DNA from: Phycisphaeraceae bacterium
GTDB lineage: Bacteria > Planctomycetota > Phycisphaerae > Phycisphaerales > UBA1924
DNA length: 64,000 nucleotides
NCBI GenBank assembly: GCA_019636845.1
Contig: JAHBWV010000001.1
Location: forward strand, 372,001-436,000
Reading direction: 5' to 3'
Shown: positions 9,737 through 18,561 of the stretch, piece after piece
How positions within the stretch are numbered: position 1 is the first letter of the stretch
How the letters are laid out: every line of letters begins with the position of its first letter
Notes under the pieces: generated by a model
The model's database searches: none
Seen by the model: only the letters and a program-made list of their open reading frames with translations
Told to the model about the DNA's origin: nothing
Program-made: the position numbers and the translations under genes

Positions 9737-10094
9737 ACCAAACAGGTATCGGTCAACACGCCCCGAAAGCGGCAATCTTCGCGCGTCCACCTCGTACCCA
9801 GACTGAGACTTCCGAGATGCCTACCTGGGGGATGCCTCCCGCAGGCCTGGCCCTCTCAAAGACCTGACGCGTCAGCAGAACTGGGAGTCCGATCGGCGAT
9901 ACGCTGCCTGTTCGAGGTTACGTGTCCCGCGGCATTGGTATGTGTCTGATGGCGGCTTTCACAGCACCGCTCGGAAGGGATGGGGTCATCGACCAGCTTC
10001 AGAGGGAGCATCTGCTCCCTGCGGCGACTGATCTCCGAAACCAATGGCAGGGCGGGGTAACCCCAAGAAGAAAGAGAGAGGCCGCGCTGCCCGC
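9737..10094. other. Intergenic region with a perfect dyad
   Basis: No credible gene is seen in these 358 bases between two leftward genes. It contains a perfect 8+2+8 inverted repeat, AGGGAGCA-TC-TGCTCCCT, at 10003-10020. This could be the terminator hairpin of the upstream HD-phosphohydrolase gene (although no T tract follows on the minus strand) or an operator. A weaker GGGG-taa-CCCC hairpin lies near 10054-10064. The ftsK promoter should lie in the left half, but I cannot pick a clear -35/-10 pair. Confidence 0.5.
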
Positions 10095-12527
10095 TCAACC
10101 GCTCTGCGGCAGATCTGTGCCGCGTGAGGTTCCGCGTTCGCTGCCGGCTCTCGTGCCCGATGCCGTCCCCAATGTCGTACCCGACGCCGTGCCCGGCGCG
10201 GCGATCTGCGTCTCGCTCGTGGTCGTCTGCGTGCCCATGGATCGGGCGATCTGCTCGGTGCTCGCGTAACTGATGCGCCCGTGATAGATCGATGCCAGCG
10301 TCTTCGAGACCGAGTCCACGATCAGCTGCAACTCGCGCAGCGTCAGGTCGCACTCATCGAACTGCCCGTCGGTCAATCGCTTGGTCGCGATCGCGCGCAC
10401 CAGAGCGTCAATCCGGCTCGGCGTCGGCTCCACCAGCGTCCTCGTCGCGCTCTCTACAGCATCCGCAACCATGAGGATCGCGACCTCTTTCGTCCGGGGC
10501 CGGGGGCCCGGGTACCGATACTCGAACTCGCTCGGCGAGTCCTTGTCGTCCGAGCCCGGACGCTCCGCCTGCTTCTTTGCGCGATTGAAGAAGTACTCCA
10601 CGAGCGTCGTGCCGTGGTGGGCCTCAATGAAGTGCATCAGTTTCCGGGGAAGCCCGTACTCACGGGCCATCTCCATCCCGTCCTTCACGTGCCCGACAAT
10701 CACAAGCAGCGACATCGCCGGGCTCAGTTTGTCGTGCTTGTTCGGCCCGCCGAACTGGTTCTCAAAAAAGTACTCGGGCTTGTTGATCTTGCCGATGTCG
10801 TGGTAGAGCGCGCCGACATACGTCAGCAGCCCATCCGCGCCGATCGCGTCCGCCGCCGCCTCAGCGATCGTCGCCACGTTCAGCGAGTGGTTGTACGTCC
10901 CCGGGGCACGCTGCTGCAACTCACGCAGCAGTGGCTGCTTCGGGTCGCGCAGCTCGATCAGCGTCATCCCCGTCGTGATGTCAAAAAGACGCTCGATCGT
11001 CGGCAGGAGCCCCAGCGCGACAAACCCGACGGCCAGGCCGCCCGCCGCGGCCCATCCCGCGTCGAACCCCGCATGGACCAGCGTTGTCTCCGTGATCGGT
11101 CTGTCGATGAGACTGACAACGACCATGCCGACCGCCATCGCCGCCGCGTCGAGCACCGCCGTCGCCACCAGCGAGTTGCGATGCCGGATCTCTTTCAATC
11201 TCCACACCATCACCCCGACACCGACGATGATCAGCGCCAGCACCCCGATCGGCTGGTTGAGCGCGATACACACCAGAATCCCGTGCAGCACGCCGAACGC
11301 CAGCGCGACCCTCTGGTCATACGCGATCACCACGATCACCGCGAAGAAGACCGTCGGTGCTGTCACCGTCAAACCGAACAGACGCGGATCCGACACTGTC
11401 CCCACACACGCCAGCACCAGCATCCCGACCGCCAGAGCCGCGAGCGCCGCCATGCGCAGGGGGTTCCGCCTGACGGCCGGGCAGAAAAGCACCGCGTATC
11501 CCGCCATCGCGAGCCCGATCGCCGAGACCGCGCCAAGAAGACTCACATTTCTCACCCTCAGACGCCACGGCTCCGCAAGCTCCTTCCACGCCTCCGCCTC
11601 GGCGCGAACCAGATCCAACTGCGCCTGCGTCAGCACCTCGCCACGCCGGAACAGAATCTGACCCGCCGCGATCGTGCGCACCTCCTGCTCAACGGACTCC
11701 GCCGCGATCGCCTGTGCCGCCGCCGTCGCACCCGCGTCGAGCGAGTACGTCGGCCTTCCCATCGACCTCACGCGGTTCATCGACAGATCGGCGAGCACGC
11801 CGGTCAGCCCCGCCTGTGCCGCCATCACGCGGACATCCTCTGAGAAGTGAACCGGGTCCTCCATGTTCAGGACTGCGCGACGATTCACGTCCTGCACCAG
11901 CCGCGATCCGACCCTCAGCAGGATCGTCGCGTGCAGGCCCTCCTGCGACTCCTTCTGGTATGTGGACTTGTCAAGAATCGGCCGACGCTTCAGCGACTCC
12001 ATCAGACGCTGCACCCGCTCCGACCACGTCGGCGTTGTCTCCGGCGTGAACGCGCGGATCGCGCCCAGCATCTCAGGCGTGAGGCCGAACGCGGTACGGA
12101 TCGACGCGTCCACCCCATCCAGCGACTCAACGCCCGCGAGCGTCGCCGGCAGGTTCGTCAGAGACTTCGTCAGTTCCTCGAACAGCACATCGTCCGCGAC
12201 ATACACGCGTGGCGTTCGCTCCCTCGCCTCGTCGCGCTTCCGGCGTGTCGTCTCAGGGTCCTCCACCTTGAACTCGACCCGAGACACATGCGTCCAGTTC
12301 ATCACCCGCCCGGATGCGACCAGTGGATGTGCCCGCGTCCACACCGTCAAAGACCAGCACGCCGCCACAAACAGCAGCGTGATCGCTGCGCCCCACCCAA
12401 AGCGAGGCGATTGCAGCAACGCGCCCAGCCGATCACGCATGGAACGCCCGCGCAGGCGCGAGACCCGCCGCGGCCGCGCCGAGCGACGCGACCCCTTCGC
12501 CAGCGACTTGGAAGGCAGTCCGCTCAT
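10095..12527 (-). CDS. pgpH: 7TM-HD family phosphohydrolase (PgpH-like, probable c-di-AMP phosphodiesterase)
   Basis: The 810-residue protein has the PgpH/YqfF layout. There is a basic cytoplasmic N-terminus, one TM helix (about residues 38-60), a large extracytoplasmic 7TMR-HDED domain (about 60-310), a block of seven TM helices (about 325-500), and a cytoplasmic HD domain. The HD domain shows AGTYNHSLNVA near residue 540, then YHDIGK near 576 and VGHVKDG and EAHHGTT further on, supplying the metal-binding His/Asp set. In Firmicutes this family hydrolyses cyclic di-AMP; that activity is inferred here by homology. The start overlaps the phoH stop by 4 bases, a linkage widely conserved for this pair, though the ybeY gene that often follows is absent. 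The C-terminal 50 residues are a Thr/Gly/Ser-rich tail, probably disordered. Confidence 0.9.
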   Translation of the reverse strand: MSGLPSKSLAKGSRRSARPRRVSRLRGRSMRDRLGALLQSPRFGWGAAITLLFVAACWSLTVWTRAHPLVASGRVMNWTHVSRVEFKVEDPETTRRKRDEARERTPRVYVADDVLFEELTKSLTNLPATLAGVESLDGVDASIRTAFGLTPEMLGAIRAFTPETTPTWSERVQRLMESLKRRPILDKSTYQKESQEGLHATILLRVGSRLVQDVNRRAVLNMEDPVHFSEDVRVMAAQAGLTGVLADLSMNRVRSMGRPTYSLDAGATAAAQAIAAESVEQEVRTIAAGQILFRRGEVLTQAQLDLVRAEAEAWKELAEPWRLRVRNVSLLGAVSAIGLAMAGYAVLFCPAVRRNPLRMAALAALAVGMLVLACVGTVSDPRLFGLTVTAPTVFFAVIVVIAYDQRVALAFGVLHGILVCIALNQPIGVLALIIVGVGVMVWRLKEIRHRNSLVATAVLDAAAMAVGMVVVSLIDRPITETTLVHAGFDAGWAAAGGLAVGFVALGLLPTIERLFDITTGMTLIELRDPKQPLLRELQQRAPGTYNHSLNVATIAEAAADAIGADGLLTYVGALYHDIGKINKPEYFFENQFGGPNKHDKLSPAMSLLVIVGHVKDGMEMAREYGLPRKLMHFIEAHHGTTLVEYFFNRAKKQAERPGSDDKDSPSEFEYRYPGPRPRTKEVAILMVADAVESATRTLVEPTPSRIDALVRAIATKRLTDGQFDECDLTLRELQLIVDSVSKTLASIYHGRISYASTEQIARSMGTQTTTSETQIAAPGTASGTTLGTASGTRAGSERGTSRGTDLPQSG

Positions 12528-13507
12528 GCGCCGCCCGCCCCCCTCGGCACCCCGCCATCCGTCCGCCCCTCGGCATCCGCTGCATACGCGTCAACAATCC
12601 TCTGCACCAGGGGATGCCGCACCACATCCTCACGCGTCAGCGTCACAAGCCCGATCCCATGCACCCGGCGCAGCCGACGGACCGCATCGATGAGCCCCGA
12701 CTCACGCGGGTCCGGCAGATCGATCTGCGTCGTGTCGCCCGTGATGATCATCTTCGAGCCGTGCCCCATGCGCGTCAGGAACATCTGCATCTGTCCTCGC
12801 GTCGTGTTCTGCGCCTCATCCAGAATGATCGCCGCGTTGTTCAGCGTTCTTCCTCGCATGAACGCCAGCGGCACCAGCTCCACAACATCGCTCTCCATGA
12901 AGCGACGGATCTGCGTGTACTCCATCATGTCGTGCAGCGCATCAAGCAACGGCCGCAGATACGGGTTCACCTTCGCCTCGATGTCACCCGGAAGGAAGCC
13001 CAGCTTCTCCCCCGCCTCGACCGCCGGACGCGCAAGCACAACCTTTCGCACCTGCTCCGTCCGAAGCAGGTGCACCGCCGCCGCAACCGCGAGATACGTC
13101 TTGCCCGTCCCCGCAGGCCCTGTAGCGATGACGAGGTCGTTGCTGTTGATCGCATCGATATAGACGCGCTGGTTCTCCGACCTCGCGGTGATCTGCCGAC
13201 CGCCCGCGTACGCCGAAAGCCGGAACCCCGACCCGTTCTCCGAGTCCCGACGCCCCGACTCCGTCGCGATCAGGTCGAGCACCTGCTCGCGCGAAAGCGC
13301 CTCCCCCTGACGCGAAGCTCGCCCGATCCGATCGATCACCGCGCGGGCCACAGAAACCGCCGCGTGATCTCCGCTCACGCGGATGGTATCGTCACGAGCC
13401 GTGACGCTGACCCCGAGCGTCTCGCGCAGCATCTTCAGGTTTCGCTCCGCAGAGCCAAGCAGGCCCACACGCTCAGGACCAGCAGGAACGTGTATCGTGA
13501 GTTCCAA
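12524..13507 (-). CDS. phoH: PhoH-family ATPase
   Basis: The 327-residue PhoH/YbeZ-type protein begins at TTG 13507-13505 (MELTIHVP), with GGAG about 10 bases upstream. An N-terminal KH-like RNA-binding part (about residues 20-75) precedes the P-loop ATPase, with Walker A TGPAGTGKTYLA near residues 130-141 and the Walker B-like AAIILDEAQNTT. The family couples an RNA-binding domain to ATPase activity and is associated with rRNA maturation partners such as YbeY and with phosphate-starvation regulons in some bacteria. Here it is translationally coupled to the PgpH-like gene. The last 30 residues are Gly/Ala-rich and non-conserved. Family assignment is very secure; the cellular substrate is not known. 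Confidence 0.93.
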   Translation of the reverse strand: MELTIHVPAGPERVGLLGSAERNLKMLRETLGVSVTARDDTIRVSGDHAAVSVARAVIDRIGRASRQGEALSREQVLDLIATESGRRDSENGSGFRLSAYAGGRQITARSENQRVYIDAINSNDLVIATGPAGTGKTYLAVAAAVHLLRTEQVRKVVLARPAVEAGEKLGFLPGDIEAKVNPYLRPLLDALHDMMEYTQIRRFMESDVVELVPLAFMRGRTLNNAAIILDEAQNTTRGQMQMFLTRMGHGSKMIITGDTTQIDLPDPRESGLIDAVRRLRRVHGIGLVTLTREDVVRHPLVQRIVDAYAADAEGRTDGGVPRGAGGA

Positions 13508-13623
13508 GTGTCGATTGCTCCGGTGTCCGGCTGCCCCGGACCAAACTCAATGACCCTGACCCAATGGACCAGTGTATGGAGAGATCGGATCGATCGAGAC
13601 CGAGCAAAGACCGGCCAATCCAC

Positions 13624-14124
13624 ATGACACCTGTACAAGGGATAAAACCAACCACTCTCAGACGGTGGCATCCGGCGCGCCGGACGTCTTGTCGTCCTCA
13701 TCTCGCGGCACTTTCCGCCATCTATATATGGTGTGCTGCTGGAACAATGGGGGGGTGCGACGGTGTTCCCGCCACCATTGACCGCAAACACGGCAGTTCG
13801 GCCCTGGGAAGCGGCCTGAGCGATGCCAACGACATCAACATCTCCATAGACGCCGCACTTGCCCGTGCAGGGATCGCACCCGTCGCCATCGAGAACAGGC
13901 CCGACGGCTCACGTGTCTGGGAACTCCGCAACGCCCGTGACGAACCCGGTGAACTCATCGTCAGGGTCGGGATTCCTGAGTCCGAAGGAGGACCGATCCC
14001 TGTCGAGATGACATGCCGCATCGGCCGCTTCGGCGATCCCGAAACCGAGCGCCTCATCCTCGAATCCGCCGCCAAACGGATGGAGCAGCTCCGGGGCCGG
14101 GGTGTCTACCGCATCACCTGGTGA
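13624..14124 (+). CDS. Putative small lipoprotein, hypothetical
   Basis: This rightward gene ends 11 bases inside the convergent phoR gene. The start is uncertain: ATG 13624 gives 166 residues, and an upstream in-frame ATG at 13564 would add 20. Neither has a clear ribosome site. A hydrophobic stretch HLAALSAIYIWCAAGTMGGC resembles a type II signal, with the cysteine as a possible lipidation site, although the -3 to -1 residues (M-G-G) are not ideal. The mature part is charged and mixed alpha/beta, ending RGVYRITW. No family is recognised. The frame keeps the strong third-position GC bias of its neighbours, which supports real coding. Confidence 0.5.
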   Translation: MTPVQGIKPTTLRRWHPARRTSCRPHLAALSAIYIWCAAGTMGGCDGVPATIDRKHGSSALGSGLSDANDINISIDAALARAGIAPVAIENRPDGSRVWELRNARDEPGELIVRVGIPESEGGPIPVEMTCRIGRFGDPETERLILESAAKRMEQLRGRGVYRITW

Positions 14125-15601
14125 GCCGTGCATCGCCGCCGGCTGGCCCGGTCTCAACCGCGTCCGGCAGCTCGACGCGCATCGTCGTTCCCTGCTTCCA
14201 CACCGAGTGCACCGAGATCCGCCCGCCCAACGCACGCACCGCGTGCTTCACGATCGCCAAACCCAGACCCGTGCCGCGCTTCCCGTTCCCCGCTCGGGCG
14301 GGATCCGCCTGGAAGAACCGCTCGAAGATCCGCGCCTGCAGCCCGATCGGGATGCCGATGCCCGAGTCGACCACCTCAACCACAAGCTCCGCCCGTTCTG
14401 TCAGGTCGCTCTGCAGAGCTCCCGGCACCATGACCACGCGAACCGTCGAGCCCGCATACGCGAACTTCGTCGAGTTCTCGATCAGATTCCGCAGAATCAG
14501 CCCGAACAGCCGCTGATCCGTCCGCACCACACGCGCCCTCGGATCAATCTCAAAGCACAGCGTCAGAGTCCTCTCCGCGCACGCGGACTCGAAGTGCCCA
14601 GAGAGCTCGTCGGCCAACGCGTCCATTGAAACCGGCACACGCTCGACCGATGTCTCCACGCTCTCAACCTTGGAAAGATCCATCAGATCGCGGCAGAGAT
14701 CCTCAAGCCGCGTCGTCGCGCCCGCGATCGTCCGCAGAAACCTCGCCCTCGCCTCAGGGTCATCGTCCGCCGCGTCCTGGATCGTCTCGACAGACGCCCG
14801 AATAGCCGCCAGCGGCGTGCGCAACTCGTGCGACGCGTTCGCCACGAAGTCCGTCTTCAACTGCACCGCCGTCGCCAGTTCCGTCACATCCCGAAAGGTC
14901 ATCGCAACCGCGCAGCGGCGCGGCCGTCGCACCCCGTCCTCCTCAATCGCCGGCACCACACCCGGGGCCAAGCCCTCCTCCCGATCCGCCCGGCTCCCGA
15001 GAGGCATCGCCGAGACATCCAGAATCAGTGCGCCGCCCGGGCGGGCCAGACGCACGCGCGCCTGACGCGCTGAGCCGCGCCGCGCCCCAGATGCCAGCGC
15101 AACCACGACCGGCTGCGTGAAGATCTCTTCGACGTGGCGTCCCTCGAGCGAAGGACCGAACAACGCGTGCGCCGCGTCGTTCGCGATCCACGCGACCCCC
15201 GAAGGGTCGAGCCCGATGATCGCCACATCAATCTCGACCACGAGCGCCTCGAGCGCGTCCCGCCTCTCGCGGATCCCTTGACCCGATCGATCAATACGCT
15301 CCGCCAACTCACTCGTCGTCTCAGGCCCAGCGACTGGCGAGTCGCCCACTCGCTCCCACACCTCACGCACCAACTCGCGCCGCGCCCACTCGCGCTCGGC
15401 ACTTAAGAGATCGTTCGCACGCAGCAGCGCGACCGTCCCGACCACGCCCAGCAGGATCAGCAGCGGAGCCGCAACCCAGCTCGCCAACCCGACAGAGAGG
15501 CCGATCCCAACGCACACCAACAGCGCGGCCATCGCAATGGCGACGAATCTCGCGCGGGCGACCGCGGCCGAACTCTGGTTCCTCTCACGATCCGCACTCA
15601 T
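14114..15601 (-). CDS. phoR: PhoR-type sensor histidine kinase
   Basis: The 495-residue membrane kinase has two adjacent TM helices (about residues 19-41 and 44-62) with almost no periplasmic loop, as in PhoR. A PAS-like domain (about 118-240) and a HisKA domain with ANASHELRTP follow, phospho-acceptor His258. The HATPase domain shows the N box NLIENSTKF, the G1 box DSGIGIP and the G2 box GTGLGLAI. It would autophosphorylate and pass phosphate to the response regulator encoded just upstream (58 bases away, same strand). The lack of a sizeable sensor loop suggests sensing through a partner such as the Pst/PhoU system rather than a direct ligand; no pst gene is in the window. Its stop end overlaps the small lipoprotein gene from the other strand. 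Confidence 0.88.
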   Translation of the reverse strand: MSADRERNQSSAAVARARFVAIAMAALLVCVGIGLSVGLASWVAAPLLILLGVVGTVALLRANDLLSAEREWARRELVREVWERVGDSPVAGPETTSELAERIDRSGQGIRERRDALEALVVEIDVAIIGLDPSGVAWIANDAAHALFGPSLEGRHVEEIFTQPVVVALASGARRGSARQARVRLARPGGALILDVSAMPLGSRADREEGLAPGVVPAIEEDGVRRPRRCAVAMTFRDVTELATAVQLKTDFVANASHELRTPLAAIRASVETIQDAADDDPEARARFLRTIAGATTRLEDLCRDLMDLSKVESVETSVERVPVSMDALADELSGHFESACAERTLTLCFEIDPRARVVRTDQRLFGLILRNLIENSTKFAYAGSTVRVVMVPGALQSDLTERAELVVEVVDSGIGIPIGLQARIFERFFQADPARAGNGKRGTGLGLAIVKHAVRALGGRISVHSVWKQGTTMRVELPDAVETGPAGGDARLTR

Positions 15602-15659
15602 GGCATGCCGATTGTCGCACCATCACCCGCACAACGCGAACCAGACCCGCCGCCCTCGC

Positions 15660-16367
15660 TCACTCATCCCCCTCGTCCGGCTCGTCCGCGATGCGGTACC
15701 CGACGCCCCGCACCGTCTTCACGAGGTGCGACCAGCGCCCAAGCTTCTTCCGGATCGCCGTCACATGCACGTCGATGGTCCGCTCCGTGACCGTGATCCC
15801 CGGCCCCATCGCTCGCGCCATCAACGCCGAGCGGCTCAACACGCGACCGTTCGCCTGCAGCAGCGAGACCAACAGGCGAAACTCCGTCACGGTCAGTTTC
15901 ACCGGCTCGCCGTCGACCGTGGCCTCATGCGTCCCAAGATCCAACTGAACGCCCTGGATCTCCAGCGTCTGTCGATCCTGCGTCGGTCCCCTCGACCGAC
16001 GAAGCAGCGACTCGACCCTCGCCATCAGCACCTTCACCGAGAACGGCTTGGTCACATAATCATCCGCGCCCACGGTCAGGCCGACGACCTGATCGACCTC
16101 CTCGCTCTTGGCCGTCAGCATGATCACAGGCAACTTTGCCGTCGCCGCCTCCGAACGCAAGCGCGTCAGCACCTCAGTTCCAGACAGCCCCGGCATCATC
16201 ACATCCAGGATCACAAGATCCGGATGCACCTTGGCGACCTGCTGCAACGCCTGCCTCCCGTCAGTGGCGATAGAGGTCTCATAACCACTTTTCTTCAAGT
16301 TGTATGACACCAGATCAACAAGATCGCTCTCGTCATCGACGACCAGGATGTGGGCCGCGGCAGGCAT
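15660..16367 (-). CDS. phoB: PhoB/OmpR-type response regulator
   Basis: I start it at ATG 16367 (MPAAAHILVVDDESD), the standard position for the receiver domain. The receiver has the acidic pair D11/D12, phospho-acceptor Asp55 (LVILDVMMPG), Thr/Ala at the switch (MLTAK) and Lys107 (DDYVTKPFS). A winged-helix Trans_reg_C DNA-binding domain follows (about residues 140-230), ending TVRGVGYRIADE. With the adjacent PhoR-like kinase it forms a two-component system. The divergent porin gene 460 bases away is the obvious candidate target. Assignment to the phosphate branch rests on kinase architecture and porin type, not on a recognised Pho box. Confidence 0.85.
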   Translation of the reverse strand: MPAAAHILVVDDESDLVDLVSYNLKKSGYETSIATDGRQALQQVAKVHPDLVILDVMMPGLSGTEVLTRLRSEAATAKLPVIMLTAKSEEVDQVVGLTVGADDYVTKPFSVKVLMARVESLLRRSRGPTQDRQTLEIQGVQLDLGTHEATVDGEPVKLTVTEFRLLVSLLQANGRVLSRSALMARAMGPGITVTERTIDVHVTAIRKKLGRWSHLVKTVRGVGYRIADEPDEGDE

Positions 16368-16829
16368 GTGTAAACCGCCTATTCGCAATGGATTACGGTC
16401 ATTCGATCAAAAACCGATTCGATTGTGAAGAGCGTAGACGCACCCCCCCGGCCTCTGCCAGCCCTTTCCCGTTTGGATTGCGCGAAGTGTGGCGAGCATC
16501 GCACTCACCCGGTAAAAATCCCTTTCCTCTGTCCTGGCAAGCACTTGCGCCAGAATAGGGGGGCTGGGGCCTGCTGTCGGGGGTCTGAGCGCACATCCTG
16601 CGACTGGACAGCAAAGAGAGTAAGTACTAGCATATTTCTCCGAGATTGTGTTGAACTCTCGGACGTTCGGACCGATGGACCCTGTGGACCAACCCGGCGA
16701 TGCCTCCTCGTGGGGCGCACCAATCGGCGGGACACGCGGCGTCAAACCCGCAGTTTGAAAAGCGTAGTCAGGACTAGCATTGGAACTTGCGGCTGCTAAC
16801 ATGCAGCCCACCCTTCGAAGGAGTTAAGC
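16368..16829. other. Divergent regulatory region between phoB and the porin
   Basis: No gene is seen in these 462 bases. An 8-base word ACTAGCAT occurs twice in the same orientation (16626-16633 and 16773-16780, 147 bases apart). TTGAAA at 16755-16760 is a possible -35 element for the porin but lacks a convincing -10. I could not find tandem Pho-box-like 7-mers with confidence. Confidence 0.4.
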
Positions 16830-18107
16830 ATGAAGAAGACGACTGCACTGTTTCTCGTGGCGGGCCTGGCGACCATCGCCAGCGCTCAGGACCCCACCCT
16901 TGACCAGTCTCGCGCTGAGCTGGCCAACATGAAGGCCGACGCCGCCAATCGCACCTCGCTCCTCGCCGCTGGCGCTGACGCCGGCCACGATGGCAAGGGC
17001 TTCTACATGGCGGACGGCGACAACTTCCGCCTCAACGTCGGCGGACAGGTCCAGTTCCGCTACAACATGAACTTCCGCGATCGTGACTCCGCTCCCGATC
17101 AGAACGACGAGTTCACCCACGGCTTCCAGACTCGCCGCACCAAGCTCGAGTTCACCGGCAACGTCCTCAACCCCAACCTCCACTTCATGGTTGTCGGTGC
17201 CTTCAACGCCGGCGACAAGACCACCGAGGTCGGTGAGGAGTCCTTCAGCAGCGGCGGCGGCAACTTCGTCCTCGAGGACGCCTGGGTCGCTTACGACTTC
17301 AACGAGAACCTGACCATGTCCTGGGGTCAGTTCAAGGTCCCCTTCAACCGCGAGGAGATGGTCTCCAGCAAGTACCAGCTCGCGGCTGATCGTTCCACCA
17401 TGAACGAGACCTTCAACGCCGACCGCACCCAGGGCCTCGCCCTTGAGTGGCACAACGACAACTTCCGCATCATCGGCGCCTTCACCGATGGCTACCGCGC
17501 TGCCAACAGCGACTTCACCAGCAGCGCTGAGGCCGACTACGCCCTCACCGCACGCATCGAGTACAACACCGTCGGTTCCTGGAGCCGCTTCAAGGACTTC
17601 ACCTCGTGGCGCTCCGCTGAGAACGTCGGCCTCCTCTTCGGTGGTGCGGTCCACTGGCAGGACGGCGGCGAGACCGGCGGCACCATCGACTCCGAGCTCT
17701 TCGGCCTCACCGCCGACGTCAGCGTCGAGGGCAAGGGCTGGAACCTCTTCGGCGCGGTCATCTGGACCAACACCGAGCCCGCCAGCTCTTCCGATCGCGA
17801 TGACTGGGGCTTCGTCGTTCAGGGCGGCGTCTTCGTCACCAACAAGGACGAGCTCTTCGCCCGCTGGGACATGCTCTTCCCGGATAGCGACGCTGCCGGC
17901 GACGATGACTTCACGACCCTCACCTTCGGCTGGAACCACTACTTCGTCGAAGAGTCCCACGCCGCCAAGCTGACGGTTGACGTCCTCTGGTACCTCGATC
18001 GCACTGACGAGACCGACATCGTTTCCCCCAGCACCGGCTACAACCTCCTCCCCTCCTCCGATGACGATCAGTGGGGCATCCGGGCCCAGTTCCAGCTCCT
18101 GTTCTGA
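16830..18107 (+). CDS. Phosphate-selective (OprO/OprP) type outer-membrane porin
   Basis: The start ATG 16830 has a strong ribosome site (AAGGAG, 6 bases away). A signal peptide (MKKTTALFLVAGLATIASA, cut after about residue 19) is followed by a short linker and then a beta-barrel. The barrel opens with FRLNVGGQVQFRYNMNF and continues as alternating aromatic-ended strands to the C-terminal IRAQFQLLF, whose terminal Phe is the outer-membrane assembly signal. Segments such as GFQTRRTKLEFTGNV and DAWVAYDFNENLTMSWGQFK match the OprO/P porin pattern. At 425 residues it has typical length. It uses a highly biased, GC-ending codon set, suggesting high expression, and sits divergent from phoB/phoR. 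Phosphate or polyphosphate uptake is the likely role but not proven; general anion porins share the fold. Confidence 0.88.
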   Translation: MKKTTALFLVAGLATIASAQDPTLDQSRAELANMKADAANRTSLLAAGADAGHDGKGFYMADGDNFRLNVGGQVQFRYNMNFRDRDSAPDQNDEFTHGFQTRRTKLEFTGNVLNPNLHFMVVGAFNAGDKTTEVGEESFSSGGGNFVLEDAWVAYDFNENLTMSWGQFKVPFNREEMVSSKYQLAADRSTMNETFNADRTQGLALEWHNDNFRIIGAFTDGYRAANSDFTSSAEADYALTARIEYNTVGSWSRFKDFTSWRSAENVGLLFGGAVHWQDGGETGGTIDSELFGLTADVSVEGKGWNLFGAVIWTNTEPASSSDRDDWGFVVQGGVFVTNKDELFARWDMLFPDSDAAGDDDFTTLTFGWNHYFVEESHAAKLTVDVLWYLDRTDETDIVSPSTGYNLLPSSDDDQWGIRAQFQLLF

Positions 18108-18140
18108 TCCTGGCTCTACTTGGGATCCAGGGCTGAAACA

Positions 18141-18176
18141 CACACCCAGGCCCTCAAGGCCAGTTCTCCGGGTGTG
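18141..18176 (+). terminator. Hairpin downstream of porin
   Basis: CACACCC at 18141-18147 pairs with GGGTGTG at 18170-18176 and is followed by AAAA. It is the first of two stem-loops after the porin stop, possibly protecting an abundant mRNA. Confidence 0.45.
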
Positions 18177-18189
18177 AAAACGCGACTAC

Positions 18190-18225
18190 ACCGGGCGGGC
18201 CGCAAGGTCCGCCCGGTTCATTTTT
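18190..18225 (+). terminator. Strong rho-independent terminator of the porin gene
   Basis: The stem ACCGGGCGG/CCGCCCGGT closes a loop and is followed by TCATTTTTCA. This is the clearest intrinsic terminator in this part of the window. Confidence 0.8.
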
Positions 18226-18465
18226 CACGCTCTGATTACCCTCTCCCGTGGCTTGCCAGCAACAGCCAAAGAGGCCACACCCGCGCCGTCGTCTCCACAT
18301 AGAACCGCGAACGTCAGTGAGCGGACCAACTCTTCCGTGTCTTCCCAAGTGGCATACTTCCACGAAGTGCAGGCATGCTTCGTGCATCTCCGGTCTTCGT
18401 TCACCCATGTCGAGCCGCACACCTGCTTCGTGAGGGAATCAGCCCCCCAAAGACCGGCAACTGAC

Positions 18466-18517
18466 GAGCGGGGAGTTGCAGAGGGGCGGTAAGCCCCTCT
18501 GCGGAGTGGATCGAGAC
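18466..18517. repeat. Interspersed palindromic repeat, copy 1
   Basis: This is a roughly 50-base element whose core GCAGAGGGGC-ggt-a-AGCCCCTCTGC forms a hairpin, flanked by constant arms (GGGAGTT on the left, GGAGTGGATCGAG on the right). Two more copies lie at 19282-19331 and 20549-20600 in the same orientation. It differs from the other copies only at a few bases. Confidence 0.85.
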
Positions 18518-18561
18518 GTGCGGCAGGTGCTGCTATTGGTAGACTTCACGTGGAGTGCCGA

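Noticed and set aside
10281-11843. 520-codon open frame antisense to the PgpH-like gene
   Set aside because: Arg/His/Gln-rich shadow translation; crosses well-supported HD-domain motifs.
16824-18143. 439-codon open frame antisense to the porin
   Set aside because: Acidic Val/Gly/Glu-rich translation with no domain; it is the mirror of the porin's extreme codon bias.
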